43,727 nucleotides of DNA from Deltaproteobacteria bacterium (GCA_021847245.1 JAJZUC010000015.1:1-43727), one strand, 5' to 3'. Numbered from the stretch's first letter, positions 1-9,177 are shown. Numbers and translations are program-made. Notes: generated by a model not told the origin, from the letters alone.

Positions 1-338
1 TGGACCTCCTCGGAGAAGATGAAGCGGGGGATTCCCGGCAGCTCCGCGATCAGCGCGATGTGGGAGGTGAAGATGGTGTGCAGCTTTTCAAGGGGAGAGC
101 GGCTCCCGGCCGCGATGGCGGCCGCCTTCCCCATGACCTCGGAACCGATGAAATCCGCCAGGGCCGTGAGGATCTCCTGCTTCCCGCCGAAATGCCGGTA
201 GATGTTCGCCTCGCTCATCCCTGCCACCTCGGCGATGGCGGCGATGGTCAGGGCGCTTGCCCCGCGGGTGCCGATGACCTTGAGGGCCGCCTGAACGATC
301 TCTTCCTTGCGTATGCGGGTGCTTTTCTTGGGTAGCAT
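1..338 (-). CDS. TetR/AcrR family transcriptional regulator (partial, C-terminus off the window)
   Basis: Reading the - strand from an ATG at 338 gives MLPKKSTRIRKEEIVQAALK and continues with an HTH that fits TetR_N: ALTIAAIAEVAGMSEANIYR followed by HFGGKQEILTALADFI. About 112 residues are visible before the window edge, so the ligand-binding half is mostly missing. A ribosome site AAGGA lies 8 bases upstream of the start. The gene follows the His-rich DMT exporter on the same strand, and a 24-bp palindrome sits just before its start, so autoregulation and control of neighbouring efflux genes is a fair inference. The ligand is unknown. The family call is secure; the target genes are not. Confidence 0.9.
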   Translation of the reverse strand, partial: MLPKKSTRIRKEEIVQAALKVIGTRGASALTIAAIAEVAGMSEANIYRHFGGKQEILTALADFIGSEVMGKAAAIAAGSRSPLEKLHTIFTSHIALIAELPGIPRFIFSEEV

Positions 339-346
339 GGCGATCC

Positions 347-370
347 TTATGCGAATATGTATTCACATAA
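347..370. promoter_or_regulatory. 24-bp palindrome, probable TetR operator
   Basis: The left half TTATGCGAATAT and the right half GTATTCACATAA match as inverted repeats at 10 of 12 positions. The site lies 9 bases before the TetR start codon, where a self-repressing TetR protein would bind. It is AT-rich in an otherwise GC-rich stretch. Confidence 0.6.
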
Positions 371-455
371 TAAAGCGCCAGCACGAAGAAGTCAACCCCG
401 AAGAAACTCCATCGGGTCGGACGTGGCGGGCACCGTCCTCCAGGGCCGCCATTTC

Positions 456-1502
456 TCAGTGCCGGTGCCGGTGGTGGATGTCCGGCCAGTGCACATGGGT
501 GTGGACGAGCGCCTCATGGACATGGAAGTGCGCATGGGCCCCCTCCGGCTCCCCTTCGTCGTCGTGTGGATGCCGGTGGTGCTCGTCGTGGAGGTGCGGG
601 TGGTTGTGGGCGAGCTCTTCGTGCTCGTGGTGATGGGCATGCTCTTCCCGGAAGAGAAAAAGCACACCGGCGAGCATCAGCCCCGCGGCGAGCCAGAATT
701 CCCCCGAAGCCTTTTCTCCCAGCAGCGTCACGGAGAGGAGCGTTCCGACGAACGGCCCCGAGGCGAACCAGGTGGCGGTGCGGGCCGAACCGATCAGCCG
801 CAGCGCCTGGATGAAGAGGACGAGGCTTACGCCGTAGGAAAGGGCGCCGATGACGAGGGTGGCGCCCGTCTGGAACAAGGTCACCGTTCCGGAGGGAAGG
901 AAAGTTCCGACGAGGATGTTGAACGCTCCCGCGCTAAGCCCCTTCACCGCGGCCAGAACCGTCGCTGGGAGCTCTTCCAGTTCCCGCGTCAGGTTGTTGT
1001 CGATTCCCCATAAAAGGCAGGCCGCCAGAACCGCCAGCCCCGGCACCGAAAAGGAGAGTGCCGAAGCGTCCCGGACCACGAGAACCACCGCGCCGGCCAC
1101 CACCAGGAACTTGCCTCCCCAGACCCTCAGTCCCACGTGCTCATGGAAGACAAAGGCGGCGAGAAGGGTCGTGGCGACCGCCTCGAAGTTGAGCAGAAGC
1201 GACGTCTCCCCGGCGGTGCCGTATTTGATGCCGTAGGCGAGGAAAAGGGGGGCCACTATCCCGCCGGAGAGGATGGCCCCACCCAGGAAGGCGAGCTGGC
1301 GGGGGGAGAGGTCCCGCAGGGGCGCAAAAAACGGCTGCCGCCGCAGAAGAAGAAAGAGCGACAGCCCCATCCCCGATCCGAGGTAGAGAAGCCCCGCCAG
1401 GGAGGCGGCTGGCATCTCTCCCGCCACGGCCTTGCACGCCACCGGCGAGACACCGAACAGGACGGCCGAAAGGAGTGCGGTAATGTTTCCCGAAGCGTTC
1501 AT
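456..1502 (-). CDS. EamA/DMT-family transporter with His-rich C-terminal tail
   Basis: This 348-residue inner-membrane protein has about ten hydrophobic segments in two EamA-type halves, beginning MNASGNITALLSAVLFGVSP. The last 63 residues contain 24 histidines, mixed with Asp and Glu, in a soluble tail not usual for the family. His-rich tails in transporters often bind Zn, Ni, Co or Cu, so a metal-linked role is inferred, but the substrate is not shown. I chose the ATG at 1502 because the first membrane helix starts right after it. A TTG at 1532 would add ten residues. The TetR gene follows on the same strand. Confidence 0.82.
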   Translation of the reverse strand: MNASGNITALLSAVLFGVSPVACKAVAGEMPAASLAGLLYLGSGMGLSLFLLLRRQPFFAPLRDLSPRQLAFLGGAILSGGIVAPLFLAYGIKYGTAGETSLLLNFEAVATTLLAAFVFHEHVGLRVWGGKFLVVAGAVVLVVRDASALSFSVPGLAVLAACLLWGIDNNLTRELEELPATVLAAVKGLSAGAFNILVGTFLPSGTVTLFQTGATLVIGALSYGVSLVLFIQALRLIGSARTATWFASGPFVGTLLSVTLLGEKASGEFWLAAGLMLAGVLFLFREEHAHHHEHEELAHNHPHLHDEHHRHPHDDEGEPEGAHAHFHVHEALVHTHVHWPDIHHRHRH

Positions 1503-1593
1503 GGGACCATGGTAGCAAACTTTTTCCGCCAAGGCACGCGGAGAGGACTACCCCTCGGCAACGTTCGGACACCTCTTGTTAACAATTATGGGA

Positions 1594-1611
1594 AAAAGAT
1601 GGTAATCTTTT
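1594..1611. promoter_or_regulatory. Small inverted repeat between divergent genes
   Basis: A 7-bp perfect inverted repeat (AAAAGAT, 4-base gap, ATCTTTT) lies in the AT-rich gap between the leftward DMT transporter and the rightward cytochrome gene. It could be an operator or a weak bidirectional terminator. No further support is visible. Confidence 0.25.
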
Positions 1612-1684
1612 CAAAGGAGAGAGCCCGGAGCTTTCACTGGAGATGAAGGAAACACCGAAACGATTCTTTTGAAGGAGGATAACG

Positions 1685-2107
1685 ATGAAAAAGACGACAA
1701 TCCTGGTGGCGTGTGGTTTTCTGCTGCTCCATGGAGGTGCTTTCGCCCATGAGGGCGAGAAGCACGGAAAGAAACACCAGGACGCCCGGATGGAGAGGTT
1801 GCACAGGATGATGCCCCTTTATGCCCAGCTCCAGGCGAAGATCAACGGCGCTCTGGAGAAGGGGGATGCCGTGACGGCGGAGGCAGAGGCGGAAAAGATG
1901 CTGGCGACCATTCCCGATCTGAAGAACGCGAAACCGCACAAAAGCCTGAAGGATATCGGCACGTTCAGGAAAATTGCCGATGCCTTCGGCGCGGAAGTGA
2001 CGGCAACGGCGGCCATGGCGAAAAAAGGTGATATTGCCGGCGCCAGGAGCGCCTTCAAAAAGGCCGAAGCGAAGTGCAACGAGTGCCACGCCAAATTTCG
2101 GGACTAG
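1685..2107 (+). CDS. Exported mono-haem c-type cytochrome (cytochrome c'/c556-like)
   Basis: The 140-residue product starts with a signal peptide (MKKTTILVACGFLLLHGGAFA), then a His/Lys-rich stretch (HEGEKHGKKH) and a helical body. It ends in one haem-binding motif, CNECH, followed by AKFRD. A single CxxCH at the very C-terminus of a four-helix protein of this size is typical of the cytochrome c' and c556 group. The ribosome site GAAGGAGG is strong. It should be periplasmic. Its electron partner is unknown; its position between metal-efflux genes suggests a link to metal stress but does not prove it. Confidence 0.85.
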   Translation: MKKTTILVACGFLLLHGGAFAHEGEKHGKKHQDARMERLHRMMPLYAQLQAKINGALEKGDAVTAEAEAEKMLATIPDLKNAKPHKSLKDIGTFRKIADAFGAEVTATAAMAKKGDIAGARSAFKKAEAKCNECHAKFRD

Positions 2108-2140
2108 TACCAAGTAACACTTATATTTTCGGCTCAACGC

Positions 2141-2219
2141 GCCCCCCTCCCGACCTCCCCCCCGCTTGGGGGAGGAGCTTTTCTCCCTCCCCAGGAAGGG
2201 GAGGGATGGGGAGGGGGAA
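2141..2219. repeat. G/C-rich REP-like double hairpin
   Basis: Two neighbouring inverted repeats (CTCCCCC with GGGGGAG; CCCTCCCC with GGGGAGGG) fill the gap between the cytochrome and YHS genes. Similar CT/AG-rich hairpins occur at 27.9, 39.75 and 42.33 kb. A 7-bp inverted repeat (CTAGTAC at 2104, GTACTAG at 2228) brackets this copy, so it may have arrived as a small mobile unit. Confidence 0.6.
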
Positions 2220-2250
2220 GGTGCAGAGTACTAGGGCGGGAGGACATGTC

Positions 2251-2898
2251 ATGGCGGAGACCGAGCAACTGTCGGAGAAGATTCGCAGGCGCCTCGACAG
2301 GCACCGGGACGAACTGGCGGAGAGGCAGAAACAGATCGACAGCACGATGAAAGAGATGCTGGACCAGCGTGAACGGTTTGCCGCTGCCGCCCACCACCTC
2401 CAGGAATTCGTAGTCCATCCCCGGCTGGTGGAGTTGTCGTGCCAGTTCGACAATGCGGCCGTTTCCGACCGGCATTCCGGTACCGATTTCCACTGTGCCT
2501 GCGACTTTGCCCATACACCGCGGTTTCCCGCCACGGTCACCCTTGACATCGGCCTGTTTCCAAGGGAGACGAACGGGGGGGTGACGGTCCGCTACGATCT
2601 CGCAATACTTCCCGCCCTGATGGAGTACAAACGGAACGACGAAATGGGTTTCCCGCTCGCTGGGAGCGATGAAGCGGTCGGCCGGTGGGTGGAAGAAAAG
2701 ATTCTCGAATTTGTCGATACCTACCTGAGGTTGGAGACCCATCCCGTTTACCAGAAAGACCATACCGTCGTGGACCTCGTCTGCGGCATGCCGATTTCGG
2801 CGACCGCCGCTCCGGGGAGGATCGAGCGGCACGGCCGTACGCTCTATTTCTGCTCGGAACATTGCAGGGATGCGTACCTGAAGGAGCATGGCGAGTAG
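2251..2898 (+). CDS. YHS-domain protein with N-terminal coiled coil
   Basis: The product has 215 residues. Residues 1-55 are charged and helical (MAETEQLSEKIRRRLDRHRD), likely a coiled coil. A central domain of about 110 residues, not recognised, contains HCAC. The C-terminus is a YHS/TRASH-like module, VCGMPISATAAPGRIERHGR then TLYFCSEHCRDAYLKEH, with the Cys residues expected to hold a metal. No signal peptide is seen, so it is probably cytoplasmic. The ATG at 2251 is chosen for the GGGAGGA site just upstream; an upstream in-frame extension would run through the REP-like repeat and is unlikely. A role as metal sensor or chaperone for the neighbouring efflux genes is inference. Confidence 0.72.
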   Translation: MAETEQLSEKIRRRLDRHRDELAERQKQIDSTMKEMLDQRERFAAAAHHLQEFVVHPRLVELSCQFDNAAVSDRHSGTDFHCACDFAHTPRFPATVTLDIGLFPRETNGGVTVRYDLAILPALMEYKRNDEMGFPLAGSDEAVGRWVEEKILEFVDTYLRLETHPVYQKDHTVVDLVCGMPISATAAPGRIERHGRTLYFCSEHCRDAYLKEHGE

Positions 2899-2965
2899 GG
2901 TGCTGTGAAGGAAGGGCGACGGGAGGCGCGCGCCCCCTTCGCCCGGGTGTCACGGAAAACGCGTG

Positions 2966-2995
2966 TTGACACGGCCGCGGCAAACAACATATACT
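2966..2995 (+). promoter_or_regulatory. Sigma-70-like promoter of the Czc-type operon
   Basis: TTGACA (2966-2971) and TATACT (2990-2995) are separated by 18 bases. A start near 3002 would give a leader of about 20 bases before the ATG at 3023. Both boxes are close to consensus, so a regulator probably restrains this promoter, but no clear operator was seen. Confidence 0.6.
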
Positions 2996-3022
2996 CACCC
3001 CGACTTTAAGAGACCTGTCGCG

Positions 3023-3379
3023 ATGAGATACTTTCCTCCGCAAAGATTTGTTGCACTCATTCTCCTTCTGGTGATAACCACGGTCTCCGCTTCCGGGTTT
3101 TGCCGGGAAGCCGACGTCCGTACCTTGGTGCAAAAAGCCGACGGTTGTTCCCTTAAGGCAGAGCCGGGCAAAGAGTGCCCCGCTTGCCCCGACGAAAGCG
3201 GTTCCACGACCGGGGGGTGCGATTCCTGTCTTTCCTGCCCATGTCACGCGCCGTTGACCGCCCAATTCACCCATCCCGCCTATTCGCCCGTCGTCGCCAG
3301 CATTGCCACATTCGAACGCCTCAAGTACCTCCCCGAAGTCTATCTACCCAAGTTCATCCCTCCGCATATCCTTGCCTGA
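3023..3379 (+). CDS. Small exported Cys-rich protein heading the Czc-type operon (paralogue 1)
   Basis: I do not recognise a named family. The 118-residue product starts MRYFPPQRFVALILLLVITT (signal peptide). The middle holds many Cys residues, including CPAC and CDSCLSCPCH. The tail reads YLPEVYLPKFIPPHILA. The same plan (signal peptide, Cys-rich middle, Pro/aromatic tail) recurs at 13268 and 18149, each time first in a metal operon. Periplasmic metal capture, sensing or delivery is inferred from the Cys residues and context. The ATG at 3023 is preferred over an upstream in-frame ATG at 2963 because that one lies upstream of the promoter. Confidence 0.7.
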   Translation: MRYFPPQRFVALILLLVITTVSASGFCREADVRTLVQKADGCSLKAEPGKECPACPDESGSTTGGCDSCLSCPCHAPLTAQFTHPAYSPVVASIATFERLKYLPEVYLPKFIPPHILA

Positions 3380-3507
3380 AAAGCTGCAAATGCGTGCTTC
3401 ATCCTGAAGCCTGAAGGTATTGGTGCGTCTTGCCGCACCGTTCCTTCTCACTGCAGCGTCAATCGCATCTCTGCATCACGAATACACCCGACAAGGAGGT
3501 ATCAGCC

Positions 3508-4791
3508 TTGATACGAGCTTTTTCCGTATCGGGAACGGTCTTTCTGTTCCTGCTATGTTGCAGTTTAACCACCGCAATCCCTGCTATCGCCGCGGAAAGG
3601 ATATTCAACCTTCAGCAGGCCGTGGAGTTCGCCCTGCAAAACAACGGCGACCTGAAGGCCCTGCGGGAGGAAAGGGGGGTGCGCGAGGCCGGCAAGATCA
3701 GGGCCGGTCTCTACCCCAACCCGGTCCTGGATCTGGACGGAACGACCGGGGAGCTCTCCGGCAGCTCCTCGGAAAACCGTCTCTCCATCGGCATTTCCCA
3801 GGAGTTTCTGACCATGGGGAAGAGAGGGAAGCGCCAATTGGTGGCCGAGAAGGAACTTGAGGGATTCGACCGGCAGATCGACAACTCCGGCCGGCTCCTC
3901 AAGGAGGAGGTGAAGACCACCTTTTACGACCTGTTGCTGGCGGAGAAGAGGGTGGAGCTGGCGGAGCGCTCCATTGCCCTCAACAACCAGCTCCTGGAGG
4001 TGACGAAACAGCGTCTTGCGGCGGGGGATATCCCGGAGCTGGAGGTGAACCTGGCCCGGGTGGAGGTGGCACGGAGCGAGGGGCGGAAAATAGAGGCGGA
4101 GCGCGAACTGTTCCCGGCAAAGGCGAGGCTCATTGCCCTGTTGGGGCTATCTCCCGGCGAAGCGGCGAGCTTCAGCGGTTCGCTGGAAGGGAAACCGTTC
4201 ACAAAGAGCCTGGAGAAGCTGAAGGGGGTGGCTTCGCTGAAGCGGCCCGACCTTGGGGCGCTTGCAGCCGAAAGGGCAAAAAGCGACGCTGAAATCGCCC
4301 TGGCGCGGGCCGAGAGGATTCCCAACGTCACCGCGGGGCTCGGCTACCAGCGGGAGAATACGGCTATCCCCGTCGCCGGAATCGAAGCAAAGGACCGGGA
4401 CAACCTCATTGGCCTGAAGCTCTCCGTTCCCATTCCGCTCTTCGACCGCAACCAGGCCGGAATCAGGGAGGCGCGGGCGCGGAAGGGAAGCGCGGAGAAC
4501 CGTTACCTCTTTGCCCGAAAAGTCGTTGACCGGGAGGTGGAGGCGGCCTACTCCCGGCTGACCACGGCGGAGAAGGCCCTGGCGATCTATGGGAAGGAGA
4601 TCATCCCCCAGTTGGAGGAGAACCTGAAGCTGGTGCAGGAGGCGTACCGCCTCGGCGAGGTGGGGATTCTCACGGTCATCGAGGAGCAGAAGAAGTTCTT
4701 CGAGGTGAACGACGGCTATCTTGCGGCCCTCTACAACCACCAGACGGCGCTGGTAAAGCTGGAGGCGGCGGTTGGGGCGGCATTGGAATAG
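3508..4791 (+). CDS. czcC: Outer-membrane efflux channel, TolC/CzcC family
   Basis: This 427-residue protein has a signal peptide (IRAFSVSGTVFLFLLCCSL, ending near AIAA). Two outer-membrane-efflux repeats follow, with long helical stretches such as LQQAVEFALQNNGDLKALRE and VEEQKKFFEVN-like C-terminal helices. It forms the outer-membrane duct of the tripartite pump with the next two genes. The start is a TTG at 3508, because a strong AAGGAGG lies 8 bases upstream and the signal peptide begins there; upstream in-frame codons encode no sensible leader. The heavy-metal type is inferred from the RND partner at 6088. Confidence 0.88.
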   Translation: MIRAFSVSGTVFLFLLCCSLTTAIPAIAAERIFNLQQAVEFALQNNGDLKALREERGVREAGKIRAGLYPNPVLDLDGTTGELSGSSSENRLSIGISQEFLTMGKRGKRQLVAEKELEGFDRQIDNSGRLLKEEVKTTFYDLLLAEKRVELAERSIALNNQLLEVTKQRLAAGDIPELEVNLARVEVARSEGRKIEAERELFPAKARLIALLGLSPGEAASFSGSLEGKPFTKSLEKLKGVASLKRPDLGALAAERAKSDAEIALARAERIPNVTAGLGYQRENTAIPVAGIEAKDRDNLIGLKLSVPIPLFDRNQAGIREARARKGSAENRYLFARKVVDREVEAAYSRLTTAEKALAIYGKEIIPQLEENLKLVQEAYRLGEVGILTVIEEQKKFFEVNDGYLAALYNHQTALVKLEAAVGAALE

Positions 4792-4854
4792 AAATTGGCC
4801 TGTGCAGGGGAATTCATGAATTGCCCCTGCGAAGAAAATTATTCGGAGGTAGCA

Positions 4855-6084
4855 GTGAAAAGAAAAGGAACCGTCATAGGAATTATAATCGCCCTCCTTC
4901 TGGGAGGGGCGTTCGTTTACCGGTTTACCCACCTCACAACGGGGAAAGGGGAAGAGCATGCCGAAAAAACGGAAGCCGGCGAGCCGAAAGGGAAAGACGA
5001 AGGTAAGGAAGAAAAACAGGGAGCGCAAGAGAAAACCGCGACCGTGAAGATGGACCCCGAGGTCCAGAAGAGGAGCGGGGTGGTCGTCGACGTGGTGCGG
5101 AAGAAGAGCCTCGGCGGGGTGATCGCCGCCACCGGGAAGGTGGAGGTGAACGCCGACCGGATCGCCCACGTCACTCCCCGCATATCCGGCAAGATCGTAG
5201 CGGTCGGGGCTTCCCTCGGCGACAACGTCGGCGCCGGGCAGGTGCTGGCCCGACTCGACAGCGTGGAGCTCGGCGAGGCCCTGAGCAGGTATCACCAGGC
5301 CAAAACCAGGCTCGCCCTGGCCAAGAACAACATGGACAGGGTCAAGACCCTGGTCGAAAAGAAGATCGCGGCCCGCAAGGACATCCTCCAGGCCGAGACC
5401 GACTACCAGACTGCCCTCACCGAACTGCACACCGATGAAGAGCGGCTTCTCCTCTACGGCCTCGCCAGGAGAGACCTTGCCGCCCTGGAAGGGAAGCGGA
5501 TCCTCCTCCCGGTCCGCTCCCCCATCGGCGGGATAGTGACCGAGAAGCACGCCATCGTGGGAGAGCTTGCCGACCCATCCAAGAGCCTCTACACGGTTGC
5601 CGACCTCTCCACCGTCTGGGTGATGGTCGATATCAACGAGAAGGACCTGGCCAAGGTCAGTAAGGGCCAGGCGGCCGTGGTAACGGTCGGGGCCTTCCCG
5701 GAGACGAAATTCAAGGGAAGAGTTGCCCTTATTGCCGACCTGGTGGATGAGGCGACTCGCACTGTGAAGGCGCGGGTGGAGGTGCAGAACCCCGGCCGGC
5801 GGCTTAAGCCGGAGATGTTCGCTACCGTGGAGCTGACCCTTCCGGCAACCGGCCCGGGAGTCGTGGCGGTTCCGGAGGAGGCGGTCCAGGAACTGGAAGG
5901 GAAAAAAATCATCTTCGTTACCGAAGACGGCAAGGAATTTACCCCCCGCGAAGTGCAGCTCGGCATCGCCTCCGGCGGCCTGGTGGAGGTGACCAGTGGA
6001 CTGAAGGAGGGAGAACGGTACGCGGTCAAGGGGAGCTTCCTCCTCAAGTCGGAGCTGAAAAAAGGCGAACTGGGGGAGGAGTAA
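4855..6084 (+). CDS. czcB: RND efflux periplasmic adaptor, CzcB family
   Basis: The 409-residue product has one N-terminal membrane helix (GTVIGIIIALLLGGAFVYRF) and a Lys/Glu-rich linker. A barrel-sandwich half (TPRISGKIVAVGASLGDNVG), a helical hairpin, the second half (LPVRSPIGGIVTEKHAIVGE) and beta-barrel and membrane-proximal domains follow, as in HlyD/CzcB adaptors. It bridges CzcC and CzcA across the periplasm. The start is GTG 4855, with GGAGG 5-10 bases upstream. It ends 3 bases before czcA. No extra N-terminal Met or His metal site is obvious. Confidence 0.9.
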   Translation: MKRKGTVIGIIIALLLGGAFVYRFTHLTTGKGEEHAEKTEAGEPKGKDEGKEEKQGAQEKTATVKMDPEVQKRSGVVVDVVRKKSLGGVIAATGKVEVNADRIAHVTPRISGKIVAVGASLGDNVGAGQVLARLDSVELGEALSRYHQAKTRLALAKNNMDRVKTLVEKKIAARKDILQAETDYQTALTELHTDEERLLLYGLARRDLAALEGKRILLPVRSPIGGIVTEKHAIVGELADPSKSLYTVADLSTVWVMVDINEKDLAKVSKGQAAVVTVGAFPETKFKGRVALIADLVDEATRTVKARVEVQNPGRRLKPEMFATVELTLPATGPGVVAVPEEAVQELEGKKIIFVTEDGKEFTPREVQLGIASGGLVEVTSGLKEGERYAVKGSFLLKSELKKGELGEE

Positions 6085-6087
6085 TCG

Positions 6088-9000
6088 ATGATCGACAAGA
6101 TATTGCAGTTTGCCCTGAAACAGCGGCTCCTGGTCCTGATCGCCACCGTGATCCTGATCGGGGCCGGGACCTGGGCCATGCGGCAGTTGCCGGTGGACGC
6201 CTTTCCCGACGTGACCAACGTCCAGGTGCAGATCCTCACCCAGGCGGGAGGGATGGCCCCCACCGAGGTGGAGAAGCTGATCACCTTCCCCATCGAGACC
6301 ACCATGGGGGGACTTCCGAAGCTCCGGGAGGTCCGCTCCCTCTCCAAGATCGGGCTCTCGGTTGTAACGGTCATCTTTGAGGACGGGGTCGATACCTACT
6401 TCGCCCGGCAGCAGGTCTTCGAAAGGCTCCAGCAGGCACGGGACCGTCTGCCCAAGGGAATCGAGCCGCAGATGGGACCGATCACCACCGGCCTGGGGGA
6501 GATCTACCAGTACCTTCTGGAAGGAAAAGGGCGCGACGTCAGGGAGCTCAGGGCGTTGCAGGACTGGGTGGTCCGGCCGATCCTCCGCACGGTCCCCGGC
6601 GTCACCGACGTCAACTCCTTCGGCGGCCAGGTGAAGCAGTACCAGGTCCTGATCGATCCGGGAAAGCTCAAGAGCCTGGGGCTCACCATCCGTGACGTGA
6701 TGGAGGCGGTTGAAAAGAACAACGCGACGGTCGGCGCCGGTTACATCGAGCACCGGGAAGAGCAGTACATGGTGCGGGGGCTGGGTCTGGCCAGGGGGGT
6801 CGACGACCTGAAGCGGATCGTGGTGACAAGCCGCGGCGGGACCCCCATCCACCTGGATGACGTGGCCCTGATAGAAATCGGCAACGAGCCGCGCCAGGGG
6901 GCCACCACCTACGACGGCAAGGGTGAGGGGGTGGCCGGGATCGTCATGATGCTGAAAGGGGCCTCCAGCAAGGAGGTGGTCGCCGGCGTGAAGGAGAAGG
7001 TGAAAACCATCCAGAAAGCCCTGCCGGAAGGGGTGAAGCTCGTCCCCTACTACGACCGGACCGACCTGGTGCAGAAGACCATAAAAACAGTGCGCAACAA
7101 CCTGCTGGAGGGAAGCTTCCTGGTTATCGCCGTCCTCTTCTATTTCCTCGGGAATATCCGCGGCGCAATGATCGTCGCCCTCACCATCCCGCTCTCCATG
7201 CTCTTCTCCTTTCTGGGGATGCACTGGCTGGGGCTTTCCGCCAACCTCATGACCCTGGGGGCCATCGACTTCGGCATGATCGTGGACGGGAGCGTGGTGA
7301 TGGTGGAGAACACGGTGCGCCACCTGTCGGAGCGGAAAAAGGATGAGGGCCTGCTCCACACCATCTTCCTCTCGGCCCGGGAGGTGGCCCGCCCGATCCT
7401 CTTCGGGGTCTTCATCATCATCATCGTCTACCTCCCCATCGTGACCCTGACCGACATGGAGGGGAAGATGTTCTCCCCCATGGCCTTCACCGTCGGCTTT
7501 GCCCTCCTGGGCTCCCTCATCCTCACCATGACCCTGGTCCCCACCCTCTGCTCGTTCCTGCTGCGGGGGAAGGTGGAGGAGAAGGACCCGAAGCTCCTGG
7601 TGAAGATCCGGGAGGCGTACCTGCCGTTTCTCAAACAGAGCCTGACCAACCCCAAAAAGGTCCTGGTCATCACCGGTTCTGCGTTCGCCCTTTCCCTTGC
7701 CCTCGTTCCGTTCCTCGGCAGTGAGTTTCTCCCCACCCTGGACGAGGGGAGCATCACCGTCCAGTCGTTCCGCCTCCCCTCGGTCTCGGTGACTGATACG
7801 GTCAGGACCGCGGTGGACGTGGAAAAGGCGCTCCTCTCCTTTCCCGAGGTGGAAAAGGTGGTCTCCCGGGCGGGACGGGCGGAGATCGCCTCCGACCCGA
7901 TGGGGATCGACATCTCCGACATCTTCGTCAGTCTCAAGCCCCGCTCGGAATGGAAGTCGGCGAAGGACAAGGAAGAGCTGGTGGAACTGATGCGCAAGCG
8001 CCTGGAAAACATCCCCGGGATGTCTTTCTCCTTCAGCCAGCCGATCCAGCTGCGTGTTGACGAGCTGATCTCCGGGGTGAAATCCCAGATCGCCATCAAG
8101 CTGTTCGGTGAGGAGATGAACGTCCTCAAGGCAAAGGCGGACGAGATTTCCAAGGTCATCGAAAAGGTCGCCGGAGCCGCGGATGTGGCGGTGGAGAAGG
8201 TTTCCGGCCTCGCCTACCTCCAGGTGGATATCGACCGGGAGGCGATCGCCCGTTACGGCATCAACGTCGCCGACATCCAGGACGTGCTTGAGGTGGCGGC
8301 CGGCGGGAAGGAGGCATCGGAGCTCTTCGAGGGGCAGAAGCGTTTCTCCATAGCGCTTCGCTTCCCGGCCGACATGAGCAACAGCGTGGAGAAGATGGGG
8401 GAGATGCTGATCAGCGCTCCGGGGGGCGAGCGGATACCCCTCAAGCAGCTGGCGCGGGTCTACACGGAAGAGGGACCGGCCCAGATCTCCCGGGAGAACG
8501 GCTCGCGCCGCATCGTCGTGGAATGCAACGTGGCCGGGCGTGACATGGGGAGCTTCGTGGCCGACGCCCAGAAGGCCATCGAAGCGCAGGTGAAGCTTCC
8601 CCCCGGCTACTATGTCACCTGGGGCGGGCAGTTCGAGAACCAGCAGCGGGCCATGGCCAGGCTCAGCATCATCCTCCCCATCTGCCTGGCGCTCATCTTC
8701 ATCCTCCTCTTCTCCACCTTCGGGAGCGTGCGGCAGGCGTTCCTCATCATCCTCAACGTCCCCTTCGCCCTGATCGGCGGGATCGTCGCCCTCTTCCTGC
8801 GGGGGCTCCCCCTCTCGGTCTCCGGAGCCGTCGGTTTCATCGCCCTCTTCGGGGTGGCAGTCCTGAACGGGATCGTCATGGTCTCCTACTTCAACAAGCT
8901 GCGGGAGGAGGGGATGGCATTGGATGAGGCGATCATCAACGGAGCGGGGATAAGGCTTCGGCCGGTTCTCATGACCGCATTCGTCGCCTCCCTCGGCTTC

Positions 9001-9177
9001 ATCCCCATGGCGCTCTCCCACGGCACCGGCGCCGAGGTGCAGCGCCCCCTGGCCACCGTGGTCATCGGCGGGCTCATCACCTCGACGTTGCTGACCCTTG
9101 TTGTACTGCCGACCCTCTACCGCTGGTGGGAGGGGAGGGCGCAGATGAAAATCAATCAAAAGGAGATCGCCCAATGA
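6088..9177 (+). CDS. czcA: Heavy-metal efflux RND transporter, CzcA type
   Basis: At 1029 residues it is the usual length for HME-RND pumps. It has the N-terminal helix followed by QLPVDAFPDVTNVQVQILTQ, twelve membrane helices and two large periplasmic loops. The helix-4 motif is DFGMIVDGSVVMVEN, which fits the DFG-x3-DG-x6-EN pattern of Zn/Co/Cd/Ni pumps rather than the Cu/Ag CusA type. It is proton-driven and exports divalent metal from the periplasm or cytoplasm through CzcC. Its stop overlaps the start of the P-II-like gene (ATGA), so the two are probably translationally coupled. Confidence 0.92.
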   Translation: MIDKILQFALKQRLLVLIATVILIGAGTWAMRQLPVDAFPDVTNVQVQILTQAGGMAPTEVEKLITFPIETTMGGLPKLREVRSLSKIGLSVVTVIFEDGVDTYFARQQVFERLQQARDRLPKGIEPQMGPITTGLGEIYQYLLEGKGRDVRELRALQDWVVRPILRTVPGVTDVNSFGGQVKQYQVLIDPGKLKSLGLTIRDVMEAVEKNNATVGAGYIEHREEQYMVRGLGLARGVDDLKRIVVTSRGGTPIHLDDVALIEIGNEPRQGATTYDGKGEGVAGIVMMLKGASSKEVVAGVKEKVKTIQKALPEGVKLVPYYDRTDLVQKTIKTVRNNLLEGSFLVIAVLFYFLGNIRGAMIVALTIPLSMLFSFLGMHWLGLSANLMTLGAIDFGMIVDGSVVMVENTVRHLSERKKDEGLLHTIFLSAREVARPILFGVFIIIIVYLPIVTLTDMEGKMFSPMAFTVGFALLGSLILTMTLVPTLCSFLLRGKVEEKDPKLLVKIREAYLPFLKQSLTNPKKVLVITGSAFALSLALVPFLGSEFLPTLDEGSITVQSFRLPSVSVTDTVRTAVDVEKALLSFPEVEKVVSRAGRAEIASDPMGIDISDIFVSLKPRSEWKSAKDKEELVELMRKRLENIPGMSFSFSQPIQLRVDELISGVKSQIAIKLFGEEMNVLKAKADEISKVIEKVAGAADVAVEKVSGLAYLQVDIDREAIARYGINVADIQDVLEVAAGGKEASELFEGQKRFSIALRFPADMSNSVEKMGEMLISAPGGERIPLKQLARVYTEEGPAQISRENGSRRIVVECNVAGRDMGSFVADAQKAIEAQVKLPPGYYVTWGGQFENQQRAMARLSIILPICLALIFILLFSTFGSVRQAFLIILNVPFALIGGIVALFLRGLPLSVSGAVGFIALFGVAVLNGIVMVSYFNKLREEGMALDEAIINGAGIRLRPVLMTAFVASLGFIPMALSHGTGAEVQRPLATVVIGGLITSTLLTLVVLPTLYRWWEGRAQMKINQKEIAQ

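Noticed and set aside
4147-9174. Open frame of 1675 codons on the - strand
   Set aside because: It lies opposite czcC, czcB and czcA, is very rich in His, Asp, Gly and Arg, and has no domain. It is the antisense shadow of GC-rich coding sequence.
6088-9177. Calling the RND pump CusA (Cu/Ag)
   Set aside because: The helix-4 motif DFG-x3-DG-x6-EN is the divalent-metal type, and no CusF gene is present.
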